A stretch of 64,000 bases of DNA from CAWCDJ01 sp963836015 (GCA_963836015.1 CAWIIF010000006.1:62001-126000), one strand, 5' to 3'. Counted from the first letter of the stretch, positions 42,482-52,632 are shown. Notes: generated from the sequence alone by a model not told the origin. Made by a program: numbers and translations.

Positions 42482-42496
42482 GGGGCGCCGGCGGCT

Positions 42497-43294
42497 CTAC
42501 GGTTTGTGCGGTGCCGCCTGCGGCTCCGCCTTTTCGCCTTCCGCGGAAAGCATCACCAGGTCCACCCGACGGTTGTGAGCCCGGCCCTCTTCGGTGTCAT
42601 TGGTGTCCACCGGGGCGTTTTCGCCATAGCCGGCGATCGCCAGCCGCCAGACCGGAACCTGAAACCGGTCGCGCAGCAGTTCCATCACCGCAATGGCGCG
42701 CGCCGCGGAAAGGTCCCAGTTACTGCGGAAGCGCGAATTGTGGATCGGAACCGAATCGGTATAGCCTTCCAGCCGCACCTGGTTCGGCAGTTCCCGCACC
42801 ACCGCCGCCACTTTCGCCAGGATGGGCTCGCTGCCCGGCGCCACCGTGTCGTCCCCGGACGCAAAAAACGCCGACTCCCGCAGGCTTACGATCAACCCCC
42901 TGCCTTCCAGGCGCAAACTGATTTTGGACGCCTTCAGCTCCGCGGCGAGGCCGCCTTGCAGGGTCTGAAGCGATTTGGCCAGGTCGGCGGGGCGGGATGC
43001 AGCCGGCACAGGCGGAGGGGACAGATTCTCGGAGCGTTCCACCCGCTTCGCGTTCGGCAGCTCCGCCGCCGCCTCGTGTTTGCCCCGCCCCAGCACCGTC
43101 GAGATGGCGTTGCTGAACTGACCGTGCTCGAGAGCCTCTCGCACCGAGTCCGATACTTCTTTGGCCTTGTTCTTATCGCTCTGGGTGGAAGCGAACATCA
43201 CCACGAAGAATGCAAAGAGAAGCGTGATGAAATCCGCGTAGGATACCAGCCACCGCTCGTGGTTTTCGTGGCCTCCGCTGGGCCTGCGGCGCAC
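42497..43294 (-). CDS. motB: Flagellar motor stator protein MotB (OmpA-domain)
   Basis: The product is 265 residues. MotB anchors the proton-conducting stator to peptidoglycan. The N-terminal single transmembrane segment carries the proton-accepting Asp at residue 21 in WLVSYADFITLLFAFFVVMFAST. A plug/linker region follows, then a C-terminal OmpA-like domain: LEGRGLIVSLRESAFFASGDDTVAPGSEPILAKVAAVV, LEGYTDSVPIHNSRFRSNWDLSAARAIAVMELL and the RRVDLVML ending. It starts one base after motA, the normal AB order, and would share the flbD promoter. Confidence 0.94.
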   Translation of the reverse strand: MRRRPSGGHENHERWLVSYADFITLLFAFFVVMFASTQSDKNKAKEVSDSVREALEHGQFSNAISTVLGRGKHEAAAELPNAKRVERSENLSPPPVPAASRPADLAKSLQTLQGGLAAELKASKISLRLEGRGLIVSLRESAFFASGDDTVAPGSEPILAKVAAVVRELPNQVRLEGYTDSVPIHNSRFRSNWDLSAARAIAVMELLRDRFQVPVWRLAIAGYGENAPVDTNDTEEGRAHNRRVDLVMLSAEGEKAEPQAAPHKP

Positions 43295-43295
43295 G

Positions 43296-44195
43296 CTAAC
43301 CTCCCACCGGGCCGGCAGGAGCGGGCTGCGCCACCCCGGGTTTCGGCTTAGGCCGGGCCTCCGCCTTTACGGGCTTTTTGGGCTCGTCGTTGAAAGCCTC
43401 GATCTTGAGGCGGATCAGGGTCGGGTTGAGGCCTTCGACAATCCCCAGAACACCTTCGAGCGTCATGTCCATGATGCGGGACGCCCGGTGCATCCGGGAG
43501 CGCAGCTTGTTTGCCGCCGGCAGGAAGAAGATATTGGCGCTGCCGACCCCGTAAACAGTCGCGACGAACGCCACCGCGATGCCGTGGCCCACGGCTTTGA
43601 TGTCTTCCAGGTGTTTCATCACCTGGATCAGCCCCATGACGGCCCCGATGATTCCGATGGTCGGCGCATACCCTCCGGCGGCTTCCCACACTTTGGCCTC
43701 TTCCTCGGCCGCCTGCTCGGAGAGGTGTATATCGATCTCCATGATCTTGCGCAGCACATTGAGGTCGGTCCCATCCACCGCCAGCCCCAGGGCCTTGCGT
43801 AGAAAGGGATCAGGCAGCGTCTGGGCTTCGTCCTCGAGGCTCACGATGCCGCTCTTGCGCGCCTTGGTGGCAAACCGGATCAGCGTTTCGATCGTGTCCC
43901 CCGTCGATACCGCGCGGTCGAAAAACACGAAGCGCAAGCCGGCCAGCGCGCGCAGCACGATAGGCATCGGAGTCGTCACCAGCACGGCTCCGAAGGTGCC
44001 TCCCATCACGATCATCGCGGCGGTGGCCTGTGCGACATCCTGTATCTTGCCGTCCTCGAGCAGCAGGCCGCCCAGGATTCCGGCCATCGCGATCGCGATG
44101 CCGGCCAGGGTGGCGAGGTCCGGCCTGATTCCCGAGCCCTTGGGCGGCGTCTTCTTTTCCGGTGCGGTCTTCTTCGGCTCTGTGGCTTCTGCCAT
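43296..44195 (-). CDS. motA: Flagellar motor stator protein MotA
   Basis: The product is 299 residues. MotA forms the pentamer surrounding MotB in the torque-generating stator. Four hydrophobic helices are visible: LATLAGIAIAMAGILGGLLL, AAMIVMGGTFGAVLVTTP, and later YAPTIGIIGAVMGLIQVM and AVAFVATVYGVGSANIFFLPAANKL. The cytoplasmic loop between helices 2 and 3 has charged stretches (ATKARKSGIVSLEDEAQTLPDPFLRKAL) that contact FliG. A Lys/Pro-rich N-terminal extension (ATEPKKTAPEKKTPPKG) and a Pro/Lys-rich C-terminus are longer than in E. coli. It is the second gene of flbD-motA-motB. Confidence 0.94.
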   Translation of the reverse strand: MAEATEPKKTAPEKKTPPKGSGIRPDLATLAGIAIAMAGILGGLLLEDGKIQDVAQATAAMIVMGGTFGAVLVTTPMPIVLRALAGLRFVFFDRAVSTGDTIETLIRFATKARKSGIVSLEDEAQTLPDPFLRKALGLAVDGTDLNVLRKIMEIDIHLSEQAAEEEAKVWEAAGGYAPTIGIIGAVMGLIQVMKHLEDIKAVGHGIAVAFVATVYGVGSANIFFLPAANKLRSRMHRASRIMDMTLEGVLGIVEGLNPTLIRLKIEAFNDEPKKPVKAEARPKPKPGVAQPAPAGPVGG

Positions 44196-44201
44196 GCGGG
44201 T

Positions 44202-44426
44202 CTAGTCCAGTTCGACGGGAGCGCTGCGGGACGGACACCCGTCCGGACCATGGATTCTCCGCCGGAACTCCACAATCCGGTCGATGACCTCATCGGCCGT
44301 TTCGCGCACCCGCAAGATCTGTCCGGTCGTTAGGGTGATTACCGTATCCGGGGTGGCCTCGATGTGCTCAATCAGATCCGAATTGAGTACCAAGGGCACA
44401 CGATTGAGCCGGGTGAGACGGATCAT
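44202..44426 (-). CDS. flbD: FlbD family flagellar protein
   Basis: The product is 74 residues. Small FlbD proteins are encoded next to motAB or flagellar basal-body genes in many Firmicutes, Spirochaetes and Acidobacteria; the role is unclear. The conserved pattern MIRLTRLNRVPLVLNSDLIEHIEATPDTVITLTTGQILRVRETADEVIDRIVEFRR is complete. It starts the operon, six bases ahead of motA, and lies 18 bases downstream of a strong FliA-type promoter. Confidence 0.93.
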   Translation of the reverse strand: MIRLTRLNRVPLVLNSDLIEHIEATPDTVITLTTGQILRVRETADEVIDRIVEFRRRIHGPDGCPSRSAPVELD

Positions 44427-44443
44427 GGGGACTCCGTTAGCTC

Positions 44444-44471
44444 TTATCGGCGGAACTGGATCGTAACATTA
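44444..44471 (-). promoter_or_regulatory. FliA (sigma-28) promoter of flbD-motA-motB
   Basis: On the minus strand, TAAT (44471-44468) and GCCGATAA (44451-44444) are separated by 16 bases. The -10 half is an exact match to the FliA consensus. The spacing equals that of the fliW site at 35731. Confidence 0.7.
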
Positions 44472-44514
44472 AGGAACCCTCCGGATTGTCCGATGAGGCA
44501 TTCTGGAGGTGATC

Positions 44515-44736
44515 GTGGCAGCTTCAACCGCCGTCATCGCGGAGGCCTCAGGCGCGGCCGAAGCTCGGGTACCCGAATGTTCGGCCCTGGACCAGGAACG
44601 CAATGAAGTCTACGAAAGCGTAATCGAAGCGGCCCTCCGGCCGGACTGCGACATCGATCGGGAGGCGGCCTGCGCGTTCCTTCTGCGGCATCTGGCATCC
44701 ACTGCGAAGAAGCCCAACCTATCGTATATTATGTAG
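44515..44736 (+). CDS. Small protein of unknown function
   Basis: The product is 73 residues from GTG 44515, preceded by a perfect GGAGGT; an alternative GTG at 44509 overlaps that site. The N-terminal Ala/Glu-rich part (ASTAVIAEASGAAEARVPECSALDQERNEVYESVIEAALRPDCDIDREAACAFLLRHLAS) is followed by a short Lys/Asn tail. It is predicted to be soluble and helical, with three Cys residues. It diverges from the flbD operon and starts a small group with the VOC and DinB genes. No family was recognised. Confidence 0.55.
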   Translation: MAASTAVIAEASGAAEARVPECSALDQERNEVYESVIEAALRPDCDIDREAACAFLLRHLASTAKKPNLSYIM

Positions 44737-44750
44737 TCCGGAGGGGAGAT

Positions 44751-45149
44751 ATGGAATCCGCCGGCGCTGCAGCCACCGCCTTCGGGCTTTCCACCATCGG
44801 GCAGATCGGGATCACCGTCACGGACGTCGATCGTGCGATCGCCTTCTATCGCGATACTCTCGGCATGAAGCTTCTGTTTCAAGCCGGCAGCCTGGGCTTC
44901 TTCGATTGCGCGGGCGTGCGTCTGATGTTGAGCGGCGCCGAAAAGCCAGGCGACACCTACAGCTCGATCCTATACTTCAAGGTGCCGGATATTCAGGCGG
45001 CCTCGCAAATGCTCGCCGGACGGGGAGTCGTCTTCGAACAGGAGGCGCACCTGGTGGCCCGCATGCCCGATCACGACCTGTGGATGGCATTCCTGCGCGA
45101 CCCCGATCGCAACCTGCTCGCCATCATGAGCGAGATCCCAAGAGCCTGA
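44751..45149 (+). CDS. VOC family protein (glyoxalase/bleomycin-resistance-like)
   Basis: The product is 132 residues with a GGAGGGGAGA ribosome binding site. A single VOC unit with two beta-alpha-beta-beta-beta halves: LSTIGQIGITVTDVDRAIAFYRDTLGMKLLFQA, then YSSILYFKVPDIQAASQMLAGRGVVFEQEAHLVARMPDHDLWMAFLRDPDRNLLAIMSE. Metal-ligand positions are His/Gln in the first strand, Glu in the second half, and a His-Asp in MPDHDLW. The product is cytosolic. The substrate is unknown. It follows the 73-residue protein by 14 bases. Confidence 0.9.
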   Translation: MESAGAAATAFGLSTIGQIGITVTDVDRAIAFYRDTLGMKLLFQAGSLGFFDCAGVRLMLSGAEKPGDTYSSILYFKVPDIQAASQMLAGRGVVFEQEAHLVARMPDHDLWMAFLRDPDRNLLAIMSEIPRA

Positions 45150-45214
45150 CCCGCGACAAACCGGAGTTGCTCTCTGCAGCCGAGGTGCGATTCAATGGGA
45201 TCCCGAGGCAATTC

Positions 45215-45742
45215 ATGAAAAAGAACACGTTGATCGCGCTGGCCGCGCTGGTCCTGCCGGCCTTCTCGCAGACCACCCTGAAAGACTCCCTGGTGAAGCA
45301 TTGGCAGACCACCGCCGAATTTACCCTGGCGGTCGCCGATGCCATGCCGGCCGAGAGCTACGGTTTTAAGCCGGTTCCCGCCGAGTTGAGTTTCGGACAG
45401 CTCATGCTCCAGGTGGCCGGAGCCAACCTGAACGCCTGCTCGCTCGCGAGCGGCATGAAGCGGCTGGCCGTGCCTGAAGACGTCGCCAAGTCGGTGAAAG
45501 AGGAGCAGGCGGACGTGAATAAGGAGATGGCCGTCCATTTCCTCAAACAGACGTTCGATTTCTGCAACCAGGCGGTGGCCTCCATGACCCCCGAGAAATT
45601 CGACGCGGTGGTCGGCACGACGCGTAAGATGACCGGTTACGAGTGGCTGTGGTCGTATTTCACCCACACCGCGCATCACCGCGGACAGGCGGAAGTTTAT
45701 CTGCGGTTGAAGGGCATCAAGCCGCCGGACTATCGCTTCTGA
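45215..45742 (+). CDS. Secreted DinB family protein
   Basis: The product is 175 residues from ATG 45215 (GAGG upstream). A signal peptide (MKKNTLIALAALVLPAFSQT) distinguishes it from the cytosolic DinB protein at 17163. The four-helix DinB fold has LKDSLVKHWQTTAEFTLAVADAMPAESYGF (first His near residue 29), then FGQLMLQVAGANLNACSLASGM and YFTHTAHHRGQAEVYLRLKGIKPPDY with the paired metal-binding His residues. Envelope DinB proteins of this kind are frequent in acidobacteria; the reaction is unknown. Confidence 0.88.
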   Translation: MKKNTLIALAALVLPAFSQTTLKDSLVKHWQTTAEFTLAVADAMPAESYGFKPVPAELSFGQLMLQVAGANLNACSLASGMKRLAVPEDVAKSVKEEQADVNKEMAVHFLKQTFDFCNQAVASMTPEKFDAVVGTTRKMTGYEWLWSYFTHTAHHRGQAEVYLRLKGIKPPDYRF

Positions 45743-45842
45743 GGCCCTGCAGGCGTCTGCCGGGCGCACGGTTATATACTGAAAGTTTGAGAGATTCAGC
45801 CCCGCAACCCAGGCGAAGCCTGTTCGCCAACAGGAAATCCAC

Positions 45843-46544
45843 ATGAGTGCTATCGCCATCAACCCGATTCATCGGGCGGTCCGTTTCTACGAAGCGCCGA
45901 TCGGAAAAAAGGCGGTCATGGCCGTGACGGGCGTAATGCTCGTCGGCTATGTCGTAGCCCATCTGCTCGGCAACCTGCAGATCTATTCCTCCGACCCGGA
46001 ACAGATCAACCGCTACGCCGCATTCCTGCACAGTCCGGCGAACGCGGGCCTCCTGTGGGGCGCGCGGACGGTCCTGCTGGCAGCCGTGATCCTGCACATC
46101 ATCGCCTCCGTGCAGTTGTGGAACCAGAACCGGCACGCGCGGCCCATCCGCTATTACAAGAAGGCCGACGTGCCGACGTCGTACGCCGCCCGCACCATGA
46201 TCTGGAGCGGCCCGATCGTCGCGGCGTTCGTGATTTTCCACGTGCTGCACCTCACGGTCGGGGCGGTGGTGCCGTTGAGGGAACTGGGGCCGAACCTGCC
46301 GGACGTGCGGTACAACGTGATCCACGGCTTCCAGAATTACGCGATCTCCGGGTTCTACATCTTCGCCATGATCCTGCTGTGCATGCACCTCTATCACGGC
46401 GTTTGGAGCATGTTCCAGTCGATGGGCGTGAGCCACCCGCGCTATACCCCGATGCTCAAGCGGGGCGCGGCGATTGTGGCGATCCTCATCGCCATCGGCA
46501 ACTGTTCGATCCCGATCGCGGTGATGACCGGGCTGTTGAGATAG
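45843..46544 (+). CDS. sdhC: Succinate dehydrogenase cytochrome b subunit
   Basis: The product is 233 residues with five membrane helices, the single-subunit (type B, di-haem) anchor as in Bacillus and Bacteroidetes rather than the two-protein SdhC/SdhD of proteobacteria. His residues suited to haem binding occur in VGYVVAHLLGNLQIY, VILHIIASVQLW, VIFHVLHLTVGAVVP and ILLCMHLYHGVWSMFQSMGVSHPRY. It anchors the catalytic SdhAB in the inner membrane and passes electrons to quinone. It starts the sdhCAB operon, behind a TATACT box at 45775-45780 and an AGGAAA ribosome binding site. Confidence 0.93.
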   Translation: MSAIAINPIHRAVRFYEAPIGKKAVMAVTGVMLVGYVVAHLLGNLQIYSSDPEQINRYAAFLHSPANAGLLWGARTVLLAAVILHIIASVQLWNQNRHARPIRYYKKADVPTSYAARTMIWSGPIVAAFVIFHVLHLTVGAVVPLRELGPNLPDVRYNVIHGFQNYAISGFYIFAMILLCMHLYHGVWSMFQSMGVSHPRYTPMLKRGAAIVAILIAIGNCSIPIAVMTGLLR

Positions 46545-46559
46545 TGAGGATAGGCGCGC

Positions 46560-48472
<1,913 letters not shown>

Positions 48473-48473
<1 letters not shown>

Positions 48474-49243
48474 TGCGAATCACTCTCCACATCTGGCGTC
48501 AGCGGAACGCCCGCGAGAAGGGCCGCATGGTTCGGTACGAGGTCCCCAACGTCAGCGAGCACATGTCCTTCCTGGAGATGCTCGACGTGCTGAACGAAGA
48601 CCTGATCGCGAAGGGCGAAGACCCGGTGGCCTTCGACCACGACTGCCGCGAGGGCATCTGCGGCATGTGCGGCTGCATGGTGAACGGCGTGGCGCACGGC
48701 CCGCTCCCCGGCACTACCCTGTGCCAGCTCCACATGCGGCACTTTAAAGATGGCGACGAGCTGTACCTGGAGCCTTGGCGGGCGGTGGCCTTCCCGGTCG
48801 TGAAGGACCTGGTGGTAGACCGCACCGCGTTCGACCGCCTGATCGCCGCCGGCGGGTTTATCTCCGTCGCCACCGGCAGCGCCCCGGACGGGAACGCCAT
48901 CCTGGTCCCCAAAGAGAACGCCGACGAGGCCATGGACGCCGCCGCCTGCATCGGCTGCGGAGCGTGTGTGGCGATGTGCCCGAACGCGTCGGCCTCTTTA
49001 TTCTTGGGCGCCAAGGTCGCCCATCTGGGCCTGCTGCCGCAGGGGCAGCCCGAGCGGAAAGTGCGGGTGCAGGCCATGGTGGCGCAGGCCGGCCCCGAAG
49101 GCTTTGGAAGCTGTACGAATATCGGGGAGTGCGAGGCGGTCTGCCCAAAGGGCATCAAGCTCGAGACCATCGCCCGTATGAACCGCGACTTCCTGAATGC
49201 CGCCTGGACCGCACGGACACGGGCCGGGGAAGCGGCGGTATAA
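48473..49243 (+). CDS. sdhB: Succinate dehydrogenase iron-sulfur subunit
   Basis: The product is 256 residues from ATG 48473, one base overlapping the sdhA stop. It holds three clusters that wire FAD to the quinone site. The [2Fe-2S] ligands are C58, C63, C66 and C84 in DHDCREGICGMCGCMV and TTLCQLH. The second cluster set is CIGCGACVAMCP (C159, C162, C165, C169), and the third is in GSCTNIGECEAVCPKG (C214, C220, C224). Their spacing matches the type B enzyme. fumC, the next TCA-cycle enzyme, is encoded at 10.7 kb. Confidence 0.96.
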
Positions 49244-49420
49244 CGAGCGGCGATATAATAATTTCAGCGCTGACATTTGCAGCGACTACGGATCCGACCC
49301 CGCCGTCAAGCGGCACATGTAAGTCCGGGACTTGATCGGTGACGACAGGTACCAAGGCGATGCTGAACCAATCTATCCCCTACAAAATTCGCCGGCTTAC
49401 TTCCTGCAGGAGGTGAGCGA

Positions 49421-49804
49421 GTGACCGCCAGAGATTTCCTCCGCGCGAAGCCCGAAGGGCGCAAGCTCTCCATGGTGACGTGCTACGACTATGCCTTTGC
49501 CCGCCTGCTCGGGCGAACCGCCGTTGACGCGCTCCTGGTGGGGGATAGCGCGGCGATGGTCATGCACGGCCACTCCTCTACCCTCTCCGCCACCGTCGAC
49601 CTGATGCGTCTGCACATGGAAGCGGTCGCGCGGGGCGCCGCCGGGAAGTTCGTGGTAGCCGACCTGCCGTTTCTCTCCTACCGGAAAGGCATCGCCGCGG
49701 CTCTCGATGCGGCGCATGTACTGATGGGCGCCGGGGCGCAGGCGCTCAAGCTCGAAGGCGTCGATGGCCACGAGGACGTGCGGCGGTGTGTACAACGGCG
49801 ATGA
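49421..49804 (+). pseudogene. panB: 3-methyl-2-oxobutanoate hydroxymethyltransferase, 3'-truncated
   Basis: It starts at GTG 49421 behind CAGGAGGTGA and reads a perfect PanB N-terminal half: RKLSMVTCYDYAFARLLGRTAVDALLVGDSAAMVMHGHSSTLSATVDLMRLHMEAVARGA and ALKLEGVDGHEDVRR. PanB normally has about 260-280 residues; here the sequence breaks after residue about 123, near 49785-49792, and runs into a type III pantothenate kinase in another frame, ending at TGA 49804. The C-terminal half of the barrel is missing, including the strand with VMGHIGL-type motifs. The fragment cannot form the active enzyme. Confidence 0.85.
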
Positions 49805-50519
49805 GCTGGTGACGGCCTTCCGGAAGACCTCAAGCGTCCGCGCTTCGTCCGACGAGTTCGGCACCTTCTTCCGGGCGGTGCTTCGGGAAAATGGCGTCGA
49901 TCCGGAAGCAATCCGGATGGCGGCTGTCTGCTCGGTGGTGCCGGACGTCGTCCATTCCCTGCGCAACTGCTTCCGCAAGTACTTCCGGTTCGAGCCGTTC
50001 GTGCTCGGGCCCGGGGCGAAGACGGGCCTGAAGATCCGCTACCGCAATCCGCTCGAGGTGGGCGCCGACAAGATCGCCAACGCCATCGGCGGGGTGGTCA
50101 AGTTCCCCGGCCGCAACCTGCTGATCGTTGACTTTGGGACCGCTACCACGCTCTGCGCCGTGACGCGGGACCGGGAATACCTGGGCGGAATCATCACTCC
50201 GGGAATCCACACTTCGATGGCGGCCCTTGAATCGAACACCGCGCGGCTGCCCGTGGTGGAGATCATGCGGCCCGTGGAGTTGCTGGGGCGCTCGACCGTG
50301 GAGAGTATCCAGGCCGGCCTGTACTACGGGACGCTCGCGACCGTGCGCTGGCTGATCGGCGCGGTTACGGAGCGTCACTTTCCGGGAGACCCTCCGGTGG
50401 TTCTGGGAACCGGCGGATTCGGGCGGCTCTTCGAGGAGGAGCAGTTGTTCGATGAGTTCCTGCCGGAATTGCCCCTTCTCGGTCTGCGCCGGGCGGTGTT
50501 CCTCGCACAGGGCGAGTAA
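49764..50519 (+). pseudogene. coaX: Type III pantothenate kinase, 5'-truncated
   Basis: The open frame (251 codons from ATG 49764) is CoaX from about its 15th residue onward: GVYNGDELVTAFRKTSSVRASSDEFGTFFRAVL, then NPLEVGADKIANAIGGVVKFPGRNLLIVDFGTATTLCAVTRDREYLGGIITPGI, and ELLGRSTVESIQAGLYYG. The first few residues (MATRTCGG) derive from panB DNA. The N-terminal DxGNTN phosphate-binding loop of the ASKHA fold is absent, so activity is doubtful unless a start elsewhere supplies it. The junction indicates a deletion of panB's 3' half plus coaX's 5' end (or an assembly fusion). Both genes belong to coenzyme A synthesis. Confidence 0.8.
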
Positions 50520-50531
50520 CCCCCCGGCAGA

Positions 50532-50888
50532 CTATCCTGCCTTCTTCGCGCCGGCCACCAGGCTTTGCAGATCGAGAAGGTGCTGAGGGCGATAGATCTT
50601 TTTGGACCATCGCGAACGGAAGTCGAACTCCACGCCCACAAAGTAGCCGATCTCCCGGTAGGCGCAGTACCGTACGTGGCCGGTGAACTCCTGCTTGCCG
50701 GACTTCCATCCGATCTGCGATCCGAGCGGCAGCGGCGCCTCCATCTGCAGGCATGCGCCCGACTGGGAGATGTCTTCCAGCAGGCCGACGGCCTGCCGCT
50801 TCCTCCCCGTTCCGTCTTTCCAACGGACATCCAGCATATCGGCGCACATCATCCGCACTTCCGAACGGCGTTCCGGCATGACACGCAT
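50532..50888 (-). CDS. PilZ domain protein
   Basis: The product is 118 residues from ATG 50888; the frame is open further upstream but lacks domain similarity there. PilZ domains bind cyclic di-GMP through RxxxR and (D/N)xSxxG motifs. The sequence shows ERRSEVRMMCADMLDVRWKD at the start and LLEDISQSGACLQMEAPLPLGSQIGW (DISQSG), then FTGHVRYCAYREIGYFVGVEFDF. The Arg motif (ERRSEVR) fits only loosely. It is convergent with coaX (12 bases) and divergent from the rlpA gene, and is likely a c-di-GMP-responsive adaptor acting in the cytoplasm. Confidence 0.82.
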   Translation of the reverse strand: MRVMPERRSEVRMMCADMLDVRWKDGTGRKRQAVGLLEDISQSGACLQMEAPLPLGSQIGWKSGKQEFTGHVRYCAYREIGYFVGVEFDFRSRWSKKIYRPQHLLDLQSLVAGAKKAG

Positions 50889-50922
50889 ATCGGCAGTATG
50901 GGGTAATCTCTTTACGACGGTT

Positions 50923-50950
50923 TTGCCGGGACCGGGCAGCGTGGGATAAT
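50923..50950 (+). promoter_or_regulatory. Sigma-70-type promoter of rlpA
   Basis: TTGCCG (50923-50928) and GATAAT (50945-50950) are separated by 16 bases. The transcript would start around 50957, leaving a leader of only about six bases before ATG 50963. Confidence 0.5.
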
Positions 50951-50962
50951 CGATACAATTGC

Positions 50963-51622
50963 ATGCGAAACGTCTTCGCATTGGCCCTGCTGCTGGCGCT
51001 TCTCTCGGGCTGCGCGCATAAGAAGCGCGCCCGGGTGACGGCACCGGTGGCTCCCCTGCCGGCACGCGTGGGTGCTACGGAAACCGGGGTGGCCAGTTGG
51101 TACGGGCATCCGTACCACGGACGCCGGGCCGCCGATGGCGAGATTTACGACATGGAAAAACTGGTAGCGGCGCACCGCACGCTGCCTTTCGATACCTGGG
51201 TCCGGGTGCAGAACCTCAACAACGGCAAGGATGTAGAAGTCCGCATCATCGACCGCGGTCCGTTTGTAGGGAGCCGCATCATCGATCTCTCACACGCCGC
51301 GGCTCGCGCCATCGATATGATCGGCCCCGGCACAGCGCCGGTGCGGATCGAGGTGATCCGCGCACCGGCCTCGGTAGTCCCAGGGGTTTTTGCGGTGCAG
51401 GTGGGGGCTTTCCGCGACCAGAAAATGGCCGAAAGCGTGCGGGCTCGCATGGAGTCGCTCTATGGCACCGCCCGCCTGGTGCTGCGGGACGGCGCCCCGC
51501 CGCTGTGGCGCGTCCTGGTCGGCGCGGAGACCACCCAGGATGGCGCAGATGCACTGGCCGCTCGAATCCGCCAGGAATCCGGTGAGAAAAACGCCTTCGT
51601 TTTGCGACTAGATTCCGAATAG
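50963..51622 (+). CDS. rlpA: Septal ring lytic transglycosylase RlpA family lipoprotein with SPOR domain
   Basis: The product is 219 residues. It is a lipoprotein: MRNVFALALLLALLSGC with lipid Cys at residue 17. The RlpA double-psi beta-barrel (about residues 42-130) has TGVASWYGHPYHGRRAADGEIYDMEKLVAAHRTLPF and VRIIDRGPFVGSRIIDLSHAAARAI, including the catalytic Asp region DRGPF. A SPOR domain (about 143-215) follows, GVFAVQVGAFRDQKMAESVRARM to WRVLVGA, which binds denuded septal peptidoglycan. It acts at the envelope during division. The following gene starts five bases after its stop. Confidence 0.94.
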   Translation: MRNVFALALLLALLSGCAHKKRARVTAPVAPLPARVGATETGVASWYGHPYHGRRAADGEIYDMEKLVAAHRTLPFDTWVRVQNLNNGKDVEVRIIDRGPFVGSRIIDLSHAAARAIDMIGPGTAPVRIEVIRAPASVVPGVFAVQVGAFRDQKMAESVRARMESLYGTARLVLRDGAPPLWRVLVGAETTQDGADALAARIRQESGEKNAFVLRLDSE

Positions 51623-51627
51623 GCAAA

Positions 51628-52632
51628 ATGAGCAAACCGCCGGCGGAAGGGTGTACCCATGGACTGGTGGGCGCGTCGGCGCCGATCGTTTCTGTGCGGC
51701 GCCTGATCGAGAAGGCCGCGCGCAACCGCCTCCCGGTGCTGCTGCTCGGCGAGAGCGGCACCGGAAAAGAGGTGGTGGCCCGCGCGATTCACGATGCGAG
51801 CCCGCGCAACCGCTTCGTTCCCATCGATTGCGGCTCACTGGTGGGCACGCTCATGGAAAGCGAGCTGTTCGGACACGTCAAAGGCGCCTTCAGCGGAGCC
51901 GTGGACAACAAGAAGGGCCTGGTGGAGATGGCCAGCGGGGGAACCGCCTTTTTCGACGAAATCGGCGATCTGCCGCTCGAAATGCAGGTCAAGCTGCTGC
52001 GGCTGATCCAAGAGAAGGAACTGCGCCCGGTAGGCGCGCTGGACTGGCGGAAGGTCGATCTGCGAATCATCGCCGCCACCCATCGAGACGTCAAAGCCGA
52101 AGTAGCCAACGGCCGGTTCCGGCTCGACCTTTTCTACCGCCTGAACGTCTTCGTGATCCACCTGCCCCCGCTCCGCGAGCGCCGCGAGGATATCCCGCTG
52201 CTCATCGAGCATTTCCTCGATCAGGGAGAGGCCGCCGGACTCGAGCCGTTCCATCCCGGCCCGGACATACTCGACATGCTCACCTCCTACGACTGGCCCG
52301 GCAACGTCCGCGAGCTGAAGCACTGCGTGGAACGCATGTCGGCGATGCATTCCGAGGGCGTGCTGAGCTTCGCCGACCTGCCCTCGGGATTGCAGAACCA
52401 CCAGGCGCACTCCAGCCTGGGCCGATTGTCCGAAGCGGTCGTGGACGGGCCGGACCTGCCCGACGTCTGCCTGGCACCTCGGTCCCCGGTCATTTCGATC
52501 CGGGAGAGCGAAATTCGGGCGATTACCGCGGCGCTCGACGCGACCCGCGGGGAACGCGCAAGGGCCGCCGGCCTGCTGAAGATGAGCCGCACCACGCTGT
52601 ATCGTCGAATGAAGGAATATGGTATCGAGTGA
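51628..52632 (+). CDS. Sigma-54-interacting AAA+ transcriptional activator without sensor domain
   Basis: The product is 334 residues, PspF-like in layout: AAA+ domain plus Fis-type HTH, with no receiver or GAF domain. Walker A is GESGTGKE at residues 41-48, and Walker B FFDEIGDL at 108-115 has D110/E111. The sigma-54 contact loop is GAFSGA at 86-91, a Thr-to-Ser variant of GAFTGA. Arginine-finger region FRLDLFYRLNVF and PPLRERREDIPLL are intact. The C-terminal HTH is ERARAAGLLKMSRTTLYRRMKEYGI. Control would come from a partner or from expression level. It overlaps the following glycosyltransferase by four bases. Confidence 0.93.
   Translation: MSKPPAEGCTHGLVGASAPIVSVRRLIEKAARNRLPVLLLGESGTGKEVVARAIHDASPRNRFVPIDCGSLVGTLMESELFGHVKGAFSGAVDNKKGLVEMASGGTAFFDEIGDLPLEMQVKLLRLIQEKELRPVGALDWRKVDLRIIAATHRDVKAEVANGRFRLDLFYRLNVFVIHLPPLRERREDIPLLIEHFLDQGEAAGLEPFHPGPDILDMLTSYDWPGNVRELKHCVERMSAMHSEGVLSFADLPSGLQNHQAHSSLGRLSEAVVDGPDLPDVCLAPRSPVISIRESEIRAITAALDATRGERARAAGLLKMSRTTLYRRMKEYGIE

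Noticed and set aside
49244..49420. RNA gene or riboswitch in the 177-base gap before panB
   Set aside because: Only a TATAAT-like box, a small AAGTCC-G-GGACTT dyad and a strong ribosome binding site were seen; there is no tRNA-like cloverleaf and no familiar riboswitch core.
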